Source: Streptomyces asiaticus
GTDB taxonomy: Bacteria; Actinomycetota; Actinomycetes; Streptomycetales; Streptomycetaceae
NCBI RefSeq assembly: GCF_018138715.1
Contig: NZ_JAGSHX010000006.1
Coordinates: 186,001-250,000, forward strand
Length of the DNA stretch: 64,000 nucleotides
Direction: 5' to 3'
Under the pieces are notes generated by a model. That model had not been told where the DNA came from, searched no databases, and saw nothing but the letters and a program-made list of their open reading frames with translations. A program made the translations under genes and the position numbers. Positions within the stretch are counted from its first letter, which is position 1. Each line of letters starts with the position of its first letter. Shown one piece after another: positions 46,382 through 55,626 of this stretch.

Positions 46382-47170
46382 ATGAGCCACCTCGCCGGCA
46401 CCACCGCGGTGATCACAGGAGCCAGCGAGGGCCTCGGCTACGCCATCGCGGACGCCTTCGCGGTGGAGGGCGCCGACTTGGTGCTGCTCGCCCATGACGG
46501 CGACAAGCTGGAGCGGGCCCGCCACACCCTGGCCGGACACGGCACCACCGTACGCGGACTCCGCGTGGACCTGGCCGACCCCGGCGCCGCGACCACCGCC
46601 GCGCGTGAGGTGCTCGCGCTCACCAAGCGGGTGGACACCCTGGTCAACAACGCGGGCACGGCGCATTTCAGCCCGCTCGCCCAGACCTCGGCCGACTCCT
46701 TCGACGCCATGCTGCACCACAATGTCCGGGTGCCCTTCCTCCTCGCCCAGGCGCTGCTGCCCGCGCTCATCGAGGGGCGCGGCAGCATCATCAACATCAG
46801 CAGCTACTGGGCCCATACGGCGTCCGCCGACCGCCCGTCCGCGGCCTACTCCGCCGCCCATGGCGCCATCAACGCGATGACCAGGGCGCTCGCCAACGAA
46901 CTTGGCCCCTCCGGGGTCCGGGTCAACGGCATCGCCCCCGGCGCCGTACCCGCCCCGGCGTGTGAACGGGACCGGCTCGTCGCGATGAGCGCCGTGGAGC
47001 GGTACGGAGCCGGTCAGGCCCCGGACGGCCGTCCGCCGGGCCGCGCGGGCGAGCCCCATGAGGTGGCCGCCGCGGCGGCCTTCCTCGCCTCCCCCCGAGC
47101 CGGGTGGACCACCGGCACCATCATGAACATGGACGGCGCCAAACTGGACGGCGCACTGACCGTCCGCTGA
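46382..47170 (+). CDS. Short-chain dehydrogenase/reductase with altered active site
   Basis: A 262-residue classical-type SDR from ATG 46382 with GAAGGGAG upstream. The cofactor motif TGASEGLG is at 12-19, NNAG at 89-92, and Ser 140/141 in the catalytic Ser position. The YxxxK motif reads Tyr 156-Ser-Ala-Ala-His 160, so the catalytic Lys is replaced by His. The C-terminal GTIMNMDGAKLDG follows the usual TGxxxxVDGG position but is changed. The fold and cofactor site are sound, while the reaction may be altered or lost. It is controlled by twin palindromes and followed by an AraC regulator. Confidence 0.9.
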   Translation: MSHLAGTTAVITGASEGLGYAIADAFAVEGADLVLLAHDGDKLERARHTLAGHGTTVRGLRVDLADPGAATTAAREVLALTKRVDTLVNNAGTAHFSPLAQTSADSFDAMLHHNVRVPFLLAQALLPALIEGRGSIINISSYWAHTASADRPSAAYSAAHGAINAMTRALANELGPSGVRVNGIAPGAVPAPACERDRLVAMSAVERYGAGQAPDGRPPGRAGEPHEVAAAAAFLASPRAGWTTGTIMNMDGAKLDGALTVR

Positions 47171-47231
47171 CGGCCGTGGCGGAGGCCACGCCCCGGCCAC
47201 CGGCTCCGGTGACCGATACCATGAGGTCGCG

Positions 47232-47978
47232 ATGGAGAGAATCCGCCACGCTCCCCGGGCGACGACGGGCCAGCGCCCGCTGCCCGCCGGTGGTGGCATC
47301 GACGCGCACCGGCATGACGAGCACCAGATCGTCTACGCCGGACGCGGGGTACTGGCGGTCACCACCGACGCGGGCAGCTGGATCGCGCCCGCCAACCGGG
47401 CACTGTGGATCCCGGCCGGGACCGTCCATGAGCATCGCGCGTACGGCGCCACCGAGCTCCATCTGGTGGGGCTGGCGGTGGCGGACAACCCGCTGCGGCT
47501 GGGGCAGCCCGCGGTCCTCGGCGTCGGCCCGCTGCTGCGCGAGCTGATCATCGAGTACACCGCGCGGCCGGCGGACCTCGGCGCCGAACAGCGTCGGCTG
47601 CGGGCCGTACTGCTCGATCAGCTCCGCCACTGTGCCGAGCAGCCGGTGCATGTGCCCGCCGCCAGGGATCCGCGCCTGGCGGCGGTGTGCGCCCTCCTCC
47701 ACGACGACCCGGCGGACAGCCGGACCCTGCGGCAGCTCGGCGCCGCGGTCGGGGTCGGCGAGCGCACCCTGACCCGGCTGTGCGGGGCGGAGCTGGGGAT
47801 GACCTTCCCGCAGTGGCGCACCCAGCTGCGGCTGCACCACGCCCTGCGGCTGCTGGCCGAGGGCGTCCCGGTCACGGCCGTGGCCCACCGCTGCGGCTGG
47901 GCGTCCAGCAGCGCCTTCATCGATGTCTTCCGCCGGGCCTTCGGCCACACCCCGGGTGCCCATCGCGCGCTCGGCTGA
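47232..47978 (+). CDS. AraC-family transcriptional regulator with cupin sensor domain
   Basis: A 248-residue protein. The N-terminal cupin-like domain has HRHDEHQIVYAGRGVLAV and WIAPANRALWIPAGTVHEH motifs. The C-terminal ~100 residues form two HTH motifs: LRQLGAAVGVGERTLTRLC, and TAVAHRCGWASSSAFIDVFRRAFGHTPG. The ATG at 47232 has GAGG upstream. It lies 61 bases after the SDR gene in the same direction and may be co-transcribed with it. The SDR operators are of TetR rather than AraC form, so this protein is probably not their ligand. Confidence 0.92.
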   Translation: MERIRHAPRATTGQRPLPAGGGIDAHRHDEHQIVYAGRGVLAVTTDAGSWIAPANRALWIPAGTVHEHRAYGATELHLVGLAVADNPLRLGQPAVLGVGPLLRELIIEYTARPADLGAEQRRLRAVLLDQLRHCAEQPVHVPAARDPRLAAVCALLHDDPADSRTLRQLGAAVGVGERTLTRLCGAELGMTFPQWRTQLRLHHALRLLAEGVPVTAVAHRCGWASSSAFIDVFRRAFGHTPGAHRALG

Positions 47979-47994
47979 CGCCCCGCGCCCGCGT

Positions 47995-49866
47995 TCAGTC
48001 CTCGGCCAGGACCACGACCGTATCGCCCTCCTCCAGGGTCAGCGGCGCGGTCCTGGACGGGTTGAGGTGGACTCCGTAGCGCGGTGGCTCGTCGCTGTGC
48101 CGGGCCAGCCGGTAGCCGATGGCCGTCTCACCGCGCTGGCGGGCGGCCTCGATGACGGTGGCGAAGTTGGCCTCCGCGCCGGGTATCAGATAGCTGGGCG
48201 CCGGTTTGAGGTAGATCTCGGAGCCCTCCGGGTCGAAGAGGTCGGCGAAGACCGCGTACAGATGGCGGTTCTCGGTGAGCTGGGTCAGCAGCAGGCTGAT
48301 CACCTTGGTGGAGACGATGAAGTCGTCGGCCTTGGTGACCTGCGCGACCTCACGGTTGGCGTCGTCGTGCATCTCGGTGACGATGGAGTACGGATCGCCC
48401 AGCTGGATCTCGATGTCGCGCAGGTGGAGCAGGGTGACCAGGGTGCGGTCGTCGGCGCGTCCGGGGTCGATCCCGTCCTCCGTCAGCACCACGATGTGGC
48501 GGTAGCCCTCCAGCCCGAGCGCCTCCAGCGACGGACGGCGGGTGGGTTCGCAGTACTTGAAGCCGACCGTGAGGTTCTTCAGCTCCCGCTCGGCCTCCTC
48601 CCGGGGCGGGCGCGCGGCCGCGATGTCCACCACCGACCCGGGTTTCACCAGCAGGTCGAGCTGCGCGATGATCTTCTCCGCGCGGGAGTTCCAGCCGATG
48701 AGCAGCGTCCGGTCCGGCACCGGCGGCTGGAACTCGGCCACGGCCATCGCCGGGCGCAGGACGCGCGGCCGGGTGACCGCGGCCTTGATGAGCAGATCGT
48801 CCTCCGCGACCATCAGCAGCCGGTCCCCGGGCCCGATGACGGTGTCCATGGGCGGGTTGACCAGCGCCTCGCCGTCCGCGCGGTGCACGCCGATGGGCAC
48901 ACCGAGCTCGAAGGCGTTCAGCGACTCCCCGTAGGTGGCGCCGGTCAGCGCGGGCTCGTCCCAGGGGTAGATCTCATTGCCGACGAAGCTGAGCAGTTCG
49001 TTGAAGACGGTGGAGAGACCGGACTGGCGGTGGGACTGCACGATCAGCCCGACCGCGATGTCATCGGCGTCGATCACCAGCGCGGTGTCCCCCGCGGCCA
49101 GCCGGGCGGCCGCCAGGTTCGCCGAACTCTGCACGGCGGCCACCACATTGGGCCGGGTCCCGGTCCAGGTGCGGCTGTTCAGCAGCAACAGCGACTTGAT
49201 GACGTCGATGTCGCTGTCGTCCCCGATGGGCGAGAGCACCATGATGGCCTTGGCGGTGTCCGGGCTCACCAGCTCCAGGTCGCCGCGCTGGAGCGGATTG
49301 CCGGAGCGGCAGACCACCCGGGTCTTGCCGGTGTCCGGGATGCGGCGCCGGATCTCGTCCTCCATGTCGACCTTGTCCCGGTCGGCGAGGATCACCACAC
49401 ACGAGCGCCGCTCGCTCTGGTTGGCCTCCACCAGCTCCGCTATCACCGTGAAGACCTGCTCCGACCAGCCCAGCACAATGGTGTGGTGGTGCTCGATCAG
49501 CCGTGAGGTGCCCTTGCGCAGCTGTTGGATCCGGGCCTCCAGGCCGGTGGTCATCACACCGATCAGCGCGCTGACGATGAAGATGCCGCCGATGGTCACC
49601 GTGAGCATGAGGACGAGGAACAGCGGCCGGCCGCTGTCTCCGCCCATCGTGCCCGGGTCGAGGGTGCGCAGCAGGCTCATCCAGACGATGCCCGGCCAGC
49701 CGCCGTTCTCCTTGGTGTCCTTGTGGGCGAAGGCGACCGCCGCCCCGGAGACCAGGGTGATCAACGCCAACGAGGCCAGCCCCAGCCAGCCGATCAGCGC
49801 CGGGGTGCCACGGTCCATCGTCCCGTCGAACCAGTACCGCAGCCGCTCCCGCAGCCTCTTGCGCAT
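47995..49866 (-). CDS. CASTOR/POLLUX-related putative ion channel
   Basis: A 623-residue protein. The ATG at 49866 gives a basic start (MRKRLRERLRYWFDG) and has GGAGGAAT upstream. There are two hydrophobic helices (about 22-46 and 80-105) with a pore-like segment GGWPGIVWMSLLRTLDPGTMGGDSG between them. Two TrkA/RCK-type NAD-binding regions follow (TIVLGWSEQVFTVIAEL near 130; TLLIGWNSRAEKIIAQL near 385), with a TrkA-C-like GPGDRLLMVAEDD segment. This is the CASTOR/POLLUX layout of gated cation channels. It follows the SpoIIE phosphatase gene in the same direction. Confidence 0.9.
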   Translation of the reverse strand: MRKRLRERLRYWFDGTMDRGTPALIGWLGLASLALITLVSGAAVAFAHKDTKENGGWPGIVWMSLLRTLDPGTMGGDSGRPLFLVLMLTVTIGGIFIVSALIGVMTTGLEARIQQLRKGTSRLIEHHHTIVLGWSEQVFTVIAELVEANQSERRSCVVILADRDKVDMEDEIRRRIPDTGKTRVVCRSGNPLQRGDLELVSPDTAKAIMVLSPIGDDSDIDVIKSLLLLNSRTWTGTRPNVVAAVQSSANLAAARLAAGDTALVIDADDIAVGLIVQSHRQSGLSTVFNELLSFVGNEIYPWDEPALTGATYGESLNAFELGVPIGVHRADGEALVNPPMDTVIGPGDRLLMVAEDDLLIKAAVTRPRVLRPAMAVAEFQPPVPDRTLLIGWNSRAEKIIAQLDLLVKPGSVVDIAAARPPREEAERELKNLTVGFKYCEPTRRPSLEALGLEGYRHIVVLTEDGIDPGRADDRTLVTLLHLRDIEIQLGDPYSIVTEMHDDANREVAQVTKADDFIVSTKVISLLLTQLTENRHLYAVFADLFDPEGSEIYLKPAPSYLIPGAEANFATVIEAARQRGETAIGYRLARHSDEPPRYGVHLNPSRTAPLTLEEGDTVVVLAED

Positions 49867-49973
49867 GCCGCATTCCTCCGTAGCCCATCGCGCCGCCGGG
49901 CCCAATGGCCCGTGGTGAGCGGCGCTTTACGCCATGAGGGTGTCGTCTGACGGGGCTTCGGCGCCAATCGGGG

Positions 49974-52739
49974 TCAGCCGGGGATGTCGGCCCACTGGTC
50001 GAGGAGGTCGTCGCCGGTGCATTCGCCCAGCGGTGACACCGGGGCGGCCAGGGGCTGCTCGGCCCAGATGATCTTGCCGTTGGGGGTGTAGCGGGTCCCC
50101 CAGCGCTGGGCGTACTGGGCCACCAGGAAGAGCCCTCGGCCGCCCTCGTCGGTGGTGGCGGCGCGGCGCAGATGCGGCGAGGTGCTGGAGCCGTCCGCCA
50201 CCTCGCAGATGAGGCTGCGGGCGCGCAGCAACCGGACCCGGCTGGGGCGGCATCCGTAGCGGATGGCGTTGGTCATCAGCTCGCTGAGGATGAGTTCGGT
50301 GGTGAAGCCGACCTCCTCCAGCCCCCATGCGCTCAGTTGCTCGGCGGCCTCGTTGCGGATGCGGGCCACCGCGGCGGGGTCGGAGGGCAGCTCCCACTCG
50401 GCGACGTGCCCGGGGTCCAGCAGATGGGTGCGGGCCACGAGGAGGGCGATGTCGTCGCCGGGGTGCGAGGACGCCATGGTGTCGAAGACGGCCTGGCAGG
50501 TCTCCTCCGGAGTGTGTTCGGGCAGTCCGGCGAGGGTGGTGCGCAGCACGCCGAGCCCCTCGTCGAAGTCCCGGCCGCGGTCCCGGATCAGCCCGTCGGT
50601 GAACAGCGCCAGCCGGCTGCCCTCGGGCAGTTCGAGATCGACGGTCTCGATGGGCTCACCGCCCAGCCCCAGCGGTGGGCCGAGGGGGACGTCGGGGAAG
50701 GTCACGGTGGAGTCGGGGAGGACCACCGCCGGGCCCGGGTGGCCGGCGCCCGCCATCGTGCAGCGGCCGGAGACCGGGTCGTAGATGGCGTACAGACAGC
50801 TGGCACCGCTGATCCCCGGGGCGTCGGTGCCCGCGGCGGCCTGGTCCTGGTCGAACCGGCAGACCAGCTCGTCGAGATGGGCCAGGAGTTCATCGGGCGG
50901 CAGGTCGAGCGCGGAGAAGTTGTGCACGGCGGTGCGCAGCCGGCCCATGGTGGCGGCGGCGTGCAGTCCGTGGCCGACGACATCGCCGACGACGAGGGCG
51001 ACCCGGGAGCCGGGCAGCGGGATGACGTCGAACCAGTCGCCACCGACCCCGGCCCGGGCGGGCAGATAGCGGTGGGCCACCTCCATGGCGTCCTGTTCGG
51101 GCAGGCCCTGGGGCAGCAGGCTGCGCTGCAAGGTGGCCGCCATCGCGTGTTCGCGGGTGTAGCGGCGGGCGTTGTCGATGGCGACCGCGGCGCGCGCGAC
51201 CAACTCCTCGGTGAGCGCCACGTCGTCCTCGTCGAACGGCTCGGACTTCTCCGAGCGCCAGAAGGTGGCGATGCCCAGGGTGACGTCCCGCGCCCGCAGC
51301 GGGATGGTGATCATCGAGTGGATGCCATACTTGACGATCTTGGTCGCCTGCTCGGGGTCCTGCTCCTGCCATCCCTCGTAGGTCCGCAGATCCGCCTCGA
51401 GCACCGGCCGGCCCGCACCGAAGCCCAGCGCCTGGGGTACGCTGCCGGTGTAGGTGATCATCTTGCCGACCCGCCACAGCGGATGGTCGGACCGGATGCC
51501 ACAGGTGGCGGTGCGGCGCATGGCGCTGCCCACGGGCTCGTCGCCGCGCAGCACGGGGTCCACGAGGTCGACGGTGGCGAAGTCGGCGAACCACGGGACG
51601 GCGAAGCGGGTCAGCTCCTCGGCGGTCCGTACGACGTCGAGGGTGGTGCCGACCTTCGCGCCGGCCTCGTAGAGCAGCCTCAGCCGCCGCTCCGCCACTT
51701 CGGCCTTGGCGGACAGCGCGCGCAGTTCGGTGGAGTCGCGGAGCGTGGCGACGCTTCCGAGTATCCCGCCGTCCCATCGGGTGGAGCGCTGGTTGACGGC
51801 CAGCAGCCGCTCCCCGGCCAGGTGCACCTCGTCGGTGGCGACCCGGCCCGAGGCGAGCAGCTCGGCCGTGCGCGGCTCGATGCCGAGTTCGGTGACGGGG
51901 CGGCCCTCGGCGTTGGGGGGCAGGTCGAGCAGCCGGACGGCCTCGTCGTTGGCGAGGACCAGGCGACCGTGGCCGTCGACGATGAGCACGCCTTCCTTCA
52001 CGGAGTGCAGAACGGCGTCGTGGTGCTCGTACATGCGGGTCATCTGGGCGGGGCCGAGCCCCCGCGTCTGCCGCCGCAGCCGCCCACCCACCAGCGCCGT
52101 CCCACCGGTGGCGAGCGCGAGCGCACCGGCGGCGGAGCCGAAGACCAGCGGCAGCTGGCGCTCGACCCGGCCGCTCACATCGGCGGCGGTCATCCCGGCG
52201 CACACCACGCCGGCCACGGTGCCGTCGCCCTTGGGGATCGGAACGGTGGCCTGGACCTCCCGGCCGAGGGGCCCCTGCACGGACTCGGTGACGATCTTGC
52301 CCTTCACCACCGGCCGCCAGTTGGCGATGACCTCCTTGCCGATGTACTGCGGCTTGGGGTGGGTGTAGCGGATGCCGTGGGTGTTCGCCACGACCACGAA
52401 GTCCAGATGCGCTCGCTTGCGTGTCTCCTCGGCCCGTGGCTGGAGCAGGGTGGTCGGATGCTCGGTGCGCATCGCGGACGCGGTGCCCGGGTAGGTGGCG
52501 AAGGTCTGGGCGACGGCGGTCGCGCGGTTGAGGGCCTCCTGCTCACTGTCGATACGGGCCTGGAGGATGAGCGCCGTCGTGGCGGCCACGATGAGCAGGC
52601 ATACGAGCAGCACTTGGACAGCGAAAACCTGCCCGGCGATACTGCGCACGCTCAAGCTGCGCAGACTCAGGAGCGAGCGGAGACGCGTCCGGGAAGGGGT
52701 GTGTGGGGCATGCCTAGATCGACCGAAGACTCCGACCAC
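49974..52739 (-). CDS. Multidomain sensor SpoIIE phosphatase (Cache-PAS-GAF-PP2C-HATPase)
   Basis: A 921-residue membrane protein starting at GTG 52739 with AGGAAGG upstream. An extracytoplasmic Cache sensor (about 60-200; DFVVVANTHGIRYTHP and FVVV/GVVCAGMT motifs as in DcuS/CitA) lies between two membrane helices. PAS (about 240-330), GAF (about 360-540) and a SpoIIE PP2C domain (about 560-765; GGDWFDVIPL, VVGDVVGHG, LFTDGLIRDRG, GDDIALLVA) follow. At the C-terminus is a RsbW-like HATPase (about 780-910; LILSELMTNAIRYG, DEGGRGLFLV). The protein thus combines the phosphatase and anti-sigma kinase functions of a partner-switching system. Confidence 0.94.
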   Translation of the reverse strand: MVGVFGRSRHAPHTPSRTRLRSLLSLRSLSVRSIAGQVFAVQVLLVCLLIVAATTALILQARIDSEQEALNRATAVAQTFATYPGTASAMRTEHPTTLLQPRAEETRKRAHLDFVVVANTHGIRYTHPKPQYIGKEVIANWRPVVKGKIVTESVQGPLGREVQATVPIPKGDGTVAGVVCAGMTAADVSGRVERQLPLVFGSAAGALALATGGTALVGGRLRRQTRGLGPAQMTRMYEHHDAVLHSVKEGVLIVDGHGRLVLANDEAVRLLDLPPNAEGRPVTELGIEPRTAELLASGRVATDEVHLAGERLLAVNQRSTRWDGGILGSVATLRDSTELRALSAKAEVAERRLRLLYEAGAKVGTTLDVVRTAEELTRFAVPWFADFATVDLVDPVLRGDEPVGSAMRRTATCGIRSDHPLWRVGKMITYTGSVPQALGFGAGRPVLEADLRTYEGWQEQDPEQATKIVKYGIHSMITIPLRARDVTLGIATFWRSEKSEPFDEDDVALTEELVARAAVAIDNARRYTREHAMAATLQRSLLPQGLPEQDAMEVAHRYLPARAGVGGDWFDVIPLPGSRVALVVGDVVGHGLHAAATMGRLRTAVHNFSALDLPPDELLAHLDELVCRFDQDQAAAGTDAPGISGASCLYAIYDPVSGRCTMAGAGHPGPAVVLPDSTVTFPDVPLGPPLGLGGEPIETVDLELPEGSRLALFTDGLIRDRGRDFDEGLGVLRTTLAGLPEHTPEETCQAVFDTMASSHPGDDIALLVARTHLLDPGHVAEWELPSDPAAVARIRNEAAEQLSAWGLEEVGFTTELILSELMTNAIRYGCRPSRVRLLRARSLICEVADGSSTSPHLRRAATTDEGGRGLFLVAQYAQRWGTRYTPNGKIIWAEQPLAAPVSPLGECTGDDLLDQWADIPG

Positions 52740-52911
52740 GCACCCTTCCTACCATTTATTCCCCTCCGATCGGGAAGCCTCGTGCCGCACGATCCGTGCC
52801 CGTCCCGATCCGCGATACACATCGGCACGATATGTGGCGCCCCGCCCACGCAACGCTCACCACGGCCCCGTCGACGGGCGTCACCGGCCCCGCCCGGGCG
52901 GGGGGACACGG

Positions 52912-53286
52912 TCACACATCGAGCCGGAGGGCCACATCGCGCATCGTGGTCCTCGCGGAGTCCAGGTCCGCCCGCGCCCGGTCGGCCACCAGATAGAGGA
53001 AGACACCCTGGCTGGCGCGCTGGCTGATCGGACGGATCAGGTGGTACTCGGTGTCCAGCGTGACGACGATGTCCTCGAGGCGCTCCGGACTGTAGCCGAG
53101 CAACTCCAGAGTGGAGAGCTTGGCCCGCAGCACATCCGTGTCCCCGTAGGCCACCTTCTCCAGGTCCGGTCCCTGCGCGGTCTGGACAGCGCCCAGGGTG
53201 ATCCGGCTCAGATAGTCGACGAGCGAGGCCGCGAGCGCGCCCTCGCACTCCATCATCTCGCGCAGCGACTCCTGGATATCGGTCAT
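52912..53286 (-). CDS. Roadblock/LC7-like small regulatory protein
   Basis: A 124-residue protein from ATG 53286; longer upstream reading has no support. The MTDIQESLREMMECEGALAASLVDY start, the hydrophobic strands LGAVQTA and DIVVTLDTEYHLIRPI, and GVFLYLVADRARADLDSARTTMRDV fit a roadblock/LC7 fold, in which such proteins partner small GTPases or sensor kinases in Streptomyces conservons. No GTPase gene lies nearby. It precedes the sensor phosphatase gene by 172 bases in the same direction and may be functionally linked with it. Confidence 0.7.
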   Translation of the reverse strand: MTDIQESLREMMECEGALAASLVDYLSRITLGAVQTAQGPDLEKVAYGDTDVLRAKLSTLELLGYSPERLEDIVVTLDTEYHLIRPISQRASQGVFLYLVADRARADLDSARTTMRDVALRLDV

Positions 53287-53480
53287 GGCCCGTCGCCCTC
53301 CCGGGACCTGGAGGTCATGTCCACACATTTCATCCTTGCACAGGGTCCGCCGGTGCACCCATGCGCGCGGCCGCCCCGGCGCCGTGCGGCACTCCCCGTG
53401 GTGGCGGGCGGCCGATCGTCCTATCCTGCGCAGGCGTTGATCGACTTCGGATTGAATCGTTTGCTTCCGCTGGAGGACGC

Positions 53481-54860
53481 ATGACCGTCGGCAGCACCCC
53501 GTCCCGGGCCGTGGTGGTGGGCACCGGCTCCCGGGCCCAGATGTTCACCGAGGCGCTGGCCCGCCGCCCACGGCTGAGGGTCGCCGCGCTGTGCGATCCG
53601 AACCCCGTGCGCATCGCCCACCACCAGCGGCTGCTGAAGGAGGCGGGCGAGCCGGAGGCCGCCGCCTGGAGCCCGGAGGAGTTCGAGCGGCGGCTGCGCG
53701 CGGACGATATCCAGGAGGTGGTGGTGACCTGCGTGGACGCGCTGCACGACGCGTACATCGTGCCCGCGCTGCGGGCCGGCTGCCGGGTGGTCACCGAGAA
53801 GCCGATGACCACCGACGCGGCCAAGTGCCGCCGCATCCTGGAGACGGTCCGGGAGACCGGCAACCATCTGGCGGTCGCCTTCAACTACCGCTTCAACCCG
53901 GTGCACGAGGAGGTCCACCGGCAGCTGTCCGGCGGCGCCATCGGCGAGGTGCTGTCGGTGCACTTCGAGTGGCTGCTGGACACCCGGCACGGCGCCGACT
54001 ACTTCCGCCGCTGGCACCGCGAGAAGGAGCACAGCGGCGGGCTGATGGTGCACAAGTCCAGCCACCACTTCGACCTGGTCAACTGGTGGCTGGGGGCCCG
54101 GCCGGAGGAGGTGTTCGGCTACGGCAGGCTCGGCTTCTACGGCCGTGCGGCGGGCGTGCGCAGCGGCTACCGGCGCGAGTACGAGCGGGCCCACGGCGCC
54201 GCCGCCGCCAAGGACGACCCGTTCGCGCTGGAGCTCGCCGAGAACGACGCGATGCGCTCGCTGTACCTGGACGCCGAGGGCGCGGACGGCTACCACCGCG
54301 ACCGCAATGTGTTCGGCGACAACATCACCATCGAGGACGACATGGCGCTGCTGGTCCGCTATGACACCGGCGCCACCATGACGTACCACCTGACCGCCTA
54401 CTCCCCCTGGGAGGGCTACCGGGTGATGTTCAACGGCACCCGGGGCCGGCTGGAGCTGGAGGTCGAGGAGAGCGCGTGGCAGCCGCCGCTGCTGGGCACC
54501 GCCTCCGGCCGCGGCACCATCCACGGCGACCGGGCCCTGGCCAACGCGGGCGGTCCGCGGCTGGTGCTGCGGCCGCTGTGGGAGCCGCCGCGGGAGGTGG
54601 AGCTGCCGGCGTTCGACCACGCGGGGCACGGCGGCGGGGACGAGCGGATGCTCGATGTGCTCTACGGCCCGGTGGCTCCGGCGGACGGCCCGGTGGATGC
54701 GGCGGCTGCCAGCGGAGCGGCGGCCGTGGACGCCTCGGACGCCTCCCGCCGCCGGGCCACCGAGGAGGACGGGGCGCTCGCGCTGGTCACCGGGCTCGCG
54801 GCCAACCAGTCGTTCGTCAGCGGAAGGCCGGTGGCCACGGCGGACGTCGTAACGCCGTAA
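53481..54860 (+). CDS. Gfo/Idh/MocA-family NAD(P)-dependent oxidoreductase
   Basis: A 459-residue protein. The ATG at 53481 follows GGAGGACGC. The Rossmann motif VVVGTGSRAQMF is at about residues 10-21, followed by the conserved VTEKPMTTDAAKCRRI motif (Glu-Lys-Pro) and the substrate-domain MVHKSSHHFDLVNWWLG with the catalytic His. The family oxidises or reduces sugars, inositols and related polyols. The C-terminus is longer than usual, with an Ala/Asp-rich insertion (about 405-430). No sugar transporter or kinase is adjacent, so the substrate is unknown. Confidence 0.92.
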   Translation: MTVGSTPSRAVVVGTGSRAQMFTEALARRPRLRVAALCDPNPVRIAHHQRLLKEAGEPEAAAWSPEEFERRLRADDIQEVVVTCVDALHDAYIVPALRAGCRVVTEKPMTTDAAKCRRILETVRETGNHLAVAFNYRFNPVHEEVHRQLSGGAIGEVLSVHFEWLLDTRHGADYFRRWHREKEHSGGLMVHKSSHHFDLVNWWLGARPEEVFGYGRLGFYGRAAGVRSGYRREYERAHGAAAAKDDPFALELAENDAMRSLYLDAEGADGYHRDRNVFGDNITIEDDMALLVRYDTGATMTYHLTAYSPWEGYRVMFNGTRGRLELEVEESAWQPPLLGTASGRGTIHGDRALANAGGPRLVLRPLWEPPREVELPAFDHAGHGGGDERMLDVLYGPVAPADGPVDAAAASGAAAVDASDASRRRATEEDGALALVTGLAANQSFVSGRPVATADVVTP

Positions 54861-54909
54861 CCGGGGCATCCGGTCCAACGCGGCTCATCCCGCCCGGCGT
54901 TGGGGCAGG

Positions 54910-55602
54910 ATGAGCCGCATGGACACGGATGCGATCACCACACTCCCGGCGCCTCTCTTCCGGGGCGCCGCCCGGCACCGCCGAAGACGGCTGCTCGGCG
55001 CGCTCGCGGCGGCCGGTCTGCTCACCGCGTGCGGTACGCAGTCCTCCTCGGGCGTGGCCGCGGTGCCCGACGAGGCCACGTCCCGCCCGGCGGGCCCCAC
55101 CGTCTCGCCGGACGCCACCGCCCCCACCGCTCCCGCGGCCTGCCCCGACTCGGGGGTGCTGCTGCGGGCCGCGGAGGCCGACGCGGCGATGGGGCTGCGG
55201 GTGCAGCAGATCGAGCTGGTGAACTGCGGCACGCGCGCCTATACGGTGAGCGGCCATCCGTCCGTCCAGGTGCTGGACGAGGACCTGGAGCCGCTGGAGG
55301 TCACGGTCAGCCACGGGGCCTCGGCCATCGCCACCCTCGACGGCTTCGAGACGGCCACCGGGCCGGTGCGGCTGAAGCCCGGTGAACGGGCGGTGGCACG
55401 GCTGGCGTGGCGGAATCTGGTGACGGATGTGACGCGCCCCGCCGCCGACGGGCGCTATCTGAAGATCGCGCCGAACGGCGGCGGGGCGGACGCCCAGACC
55501 GTGCCCGACCATGTCGACCTGGGCACCACCGGCAAGCTGGGCGTGAGCGCCTGGGCCCGCCCGACCCCGGATTCTCCGGAGCGCCCGGGCGCCCGTCCGT
55601 AG
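54910..55602 (+). CDS. DUF4232 putative lipoprotein
   Basis: A 230-residue protein from ATG 54910 with GGGGCAGG upstream. A twin-Arg-rich start (RRRRLLG) precedes a hydrophobic stretch ending in GLLTAC, a good lipobox. A Ser/Thr/Pro-rich spacer follows, then the DUF4232 domain with paired Cys (AACPDSG; LVNCGTRAYTVSGHP) and a LKPGERAVARLAW segment. The family is surface-exposed in actinobacteria, with no known function. It converges with the iterative PKS gene, with 24 bases between the stops. Confidence 0.88.
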   Translation: MSRMDTDAITTLPAPLFRGAARHRRRRLLGALAAAGLLTACGTQSSSGVAAVPDEATSRPAGPTVSPDATAPTAPAACPDSGVLLRAAEADAAMGLRVQQIELVNCGTRAYTVSGHPSVQVLDEDLEPLEVTVSHGASAIATLDGFETATGPVRLKPGERAVARLAWRNLVTDVTRPAADGRYLKIAPNGGGADAQTVPDHVDLGTTGKLGVSAWARPTPDSPERPGARP

Positions 55603-55626
55603 CCGCCGTACGGTCCCACGGCCCCG

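Noticed and set aside
53421..54878. Leftward 485-codon ORF opposite the Gfo/Idh/MocA gene
   Set aside because: No domain; the plus strand has a clear Rossmann enzyme with a good start site.
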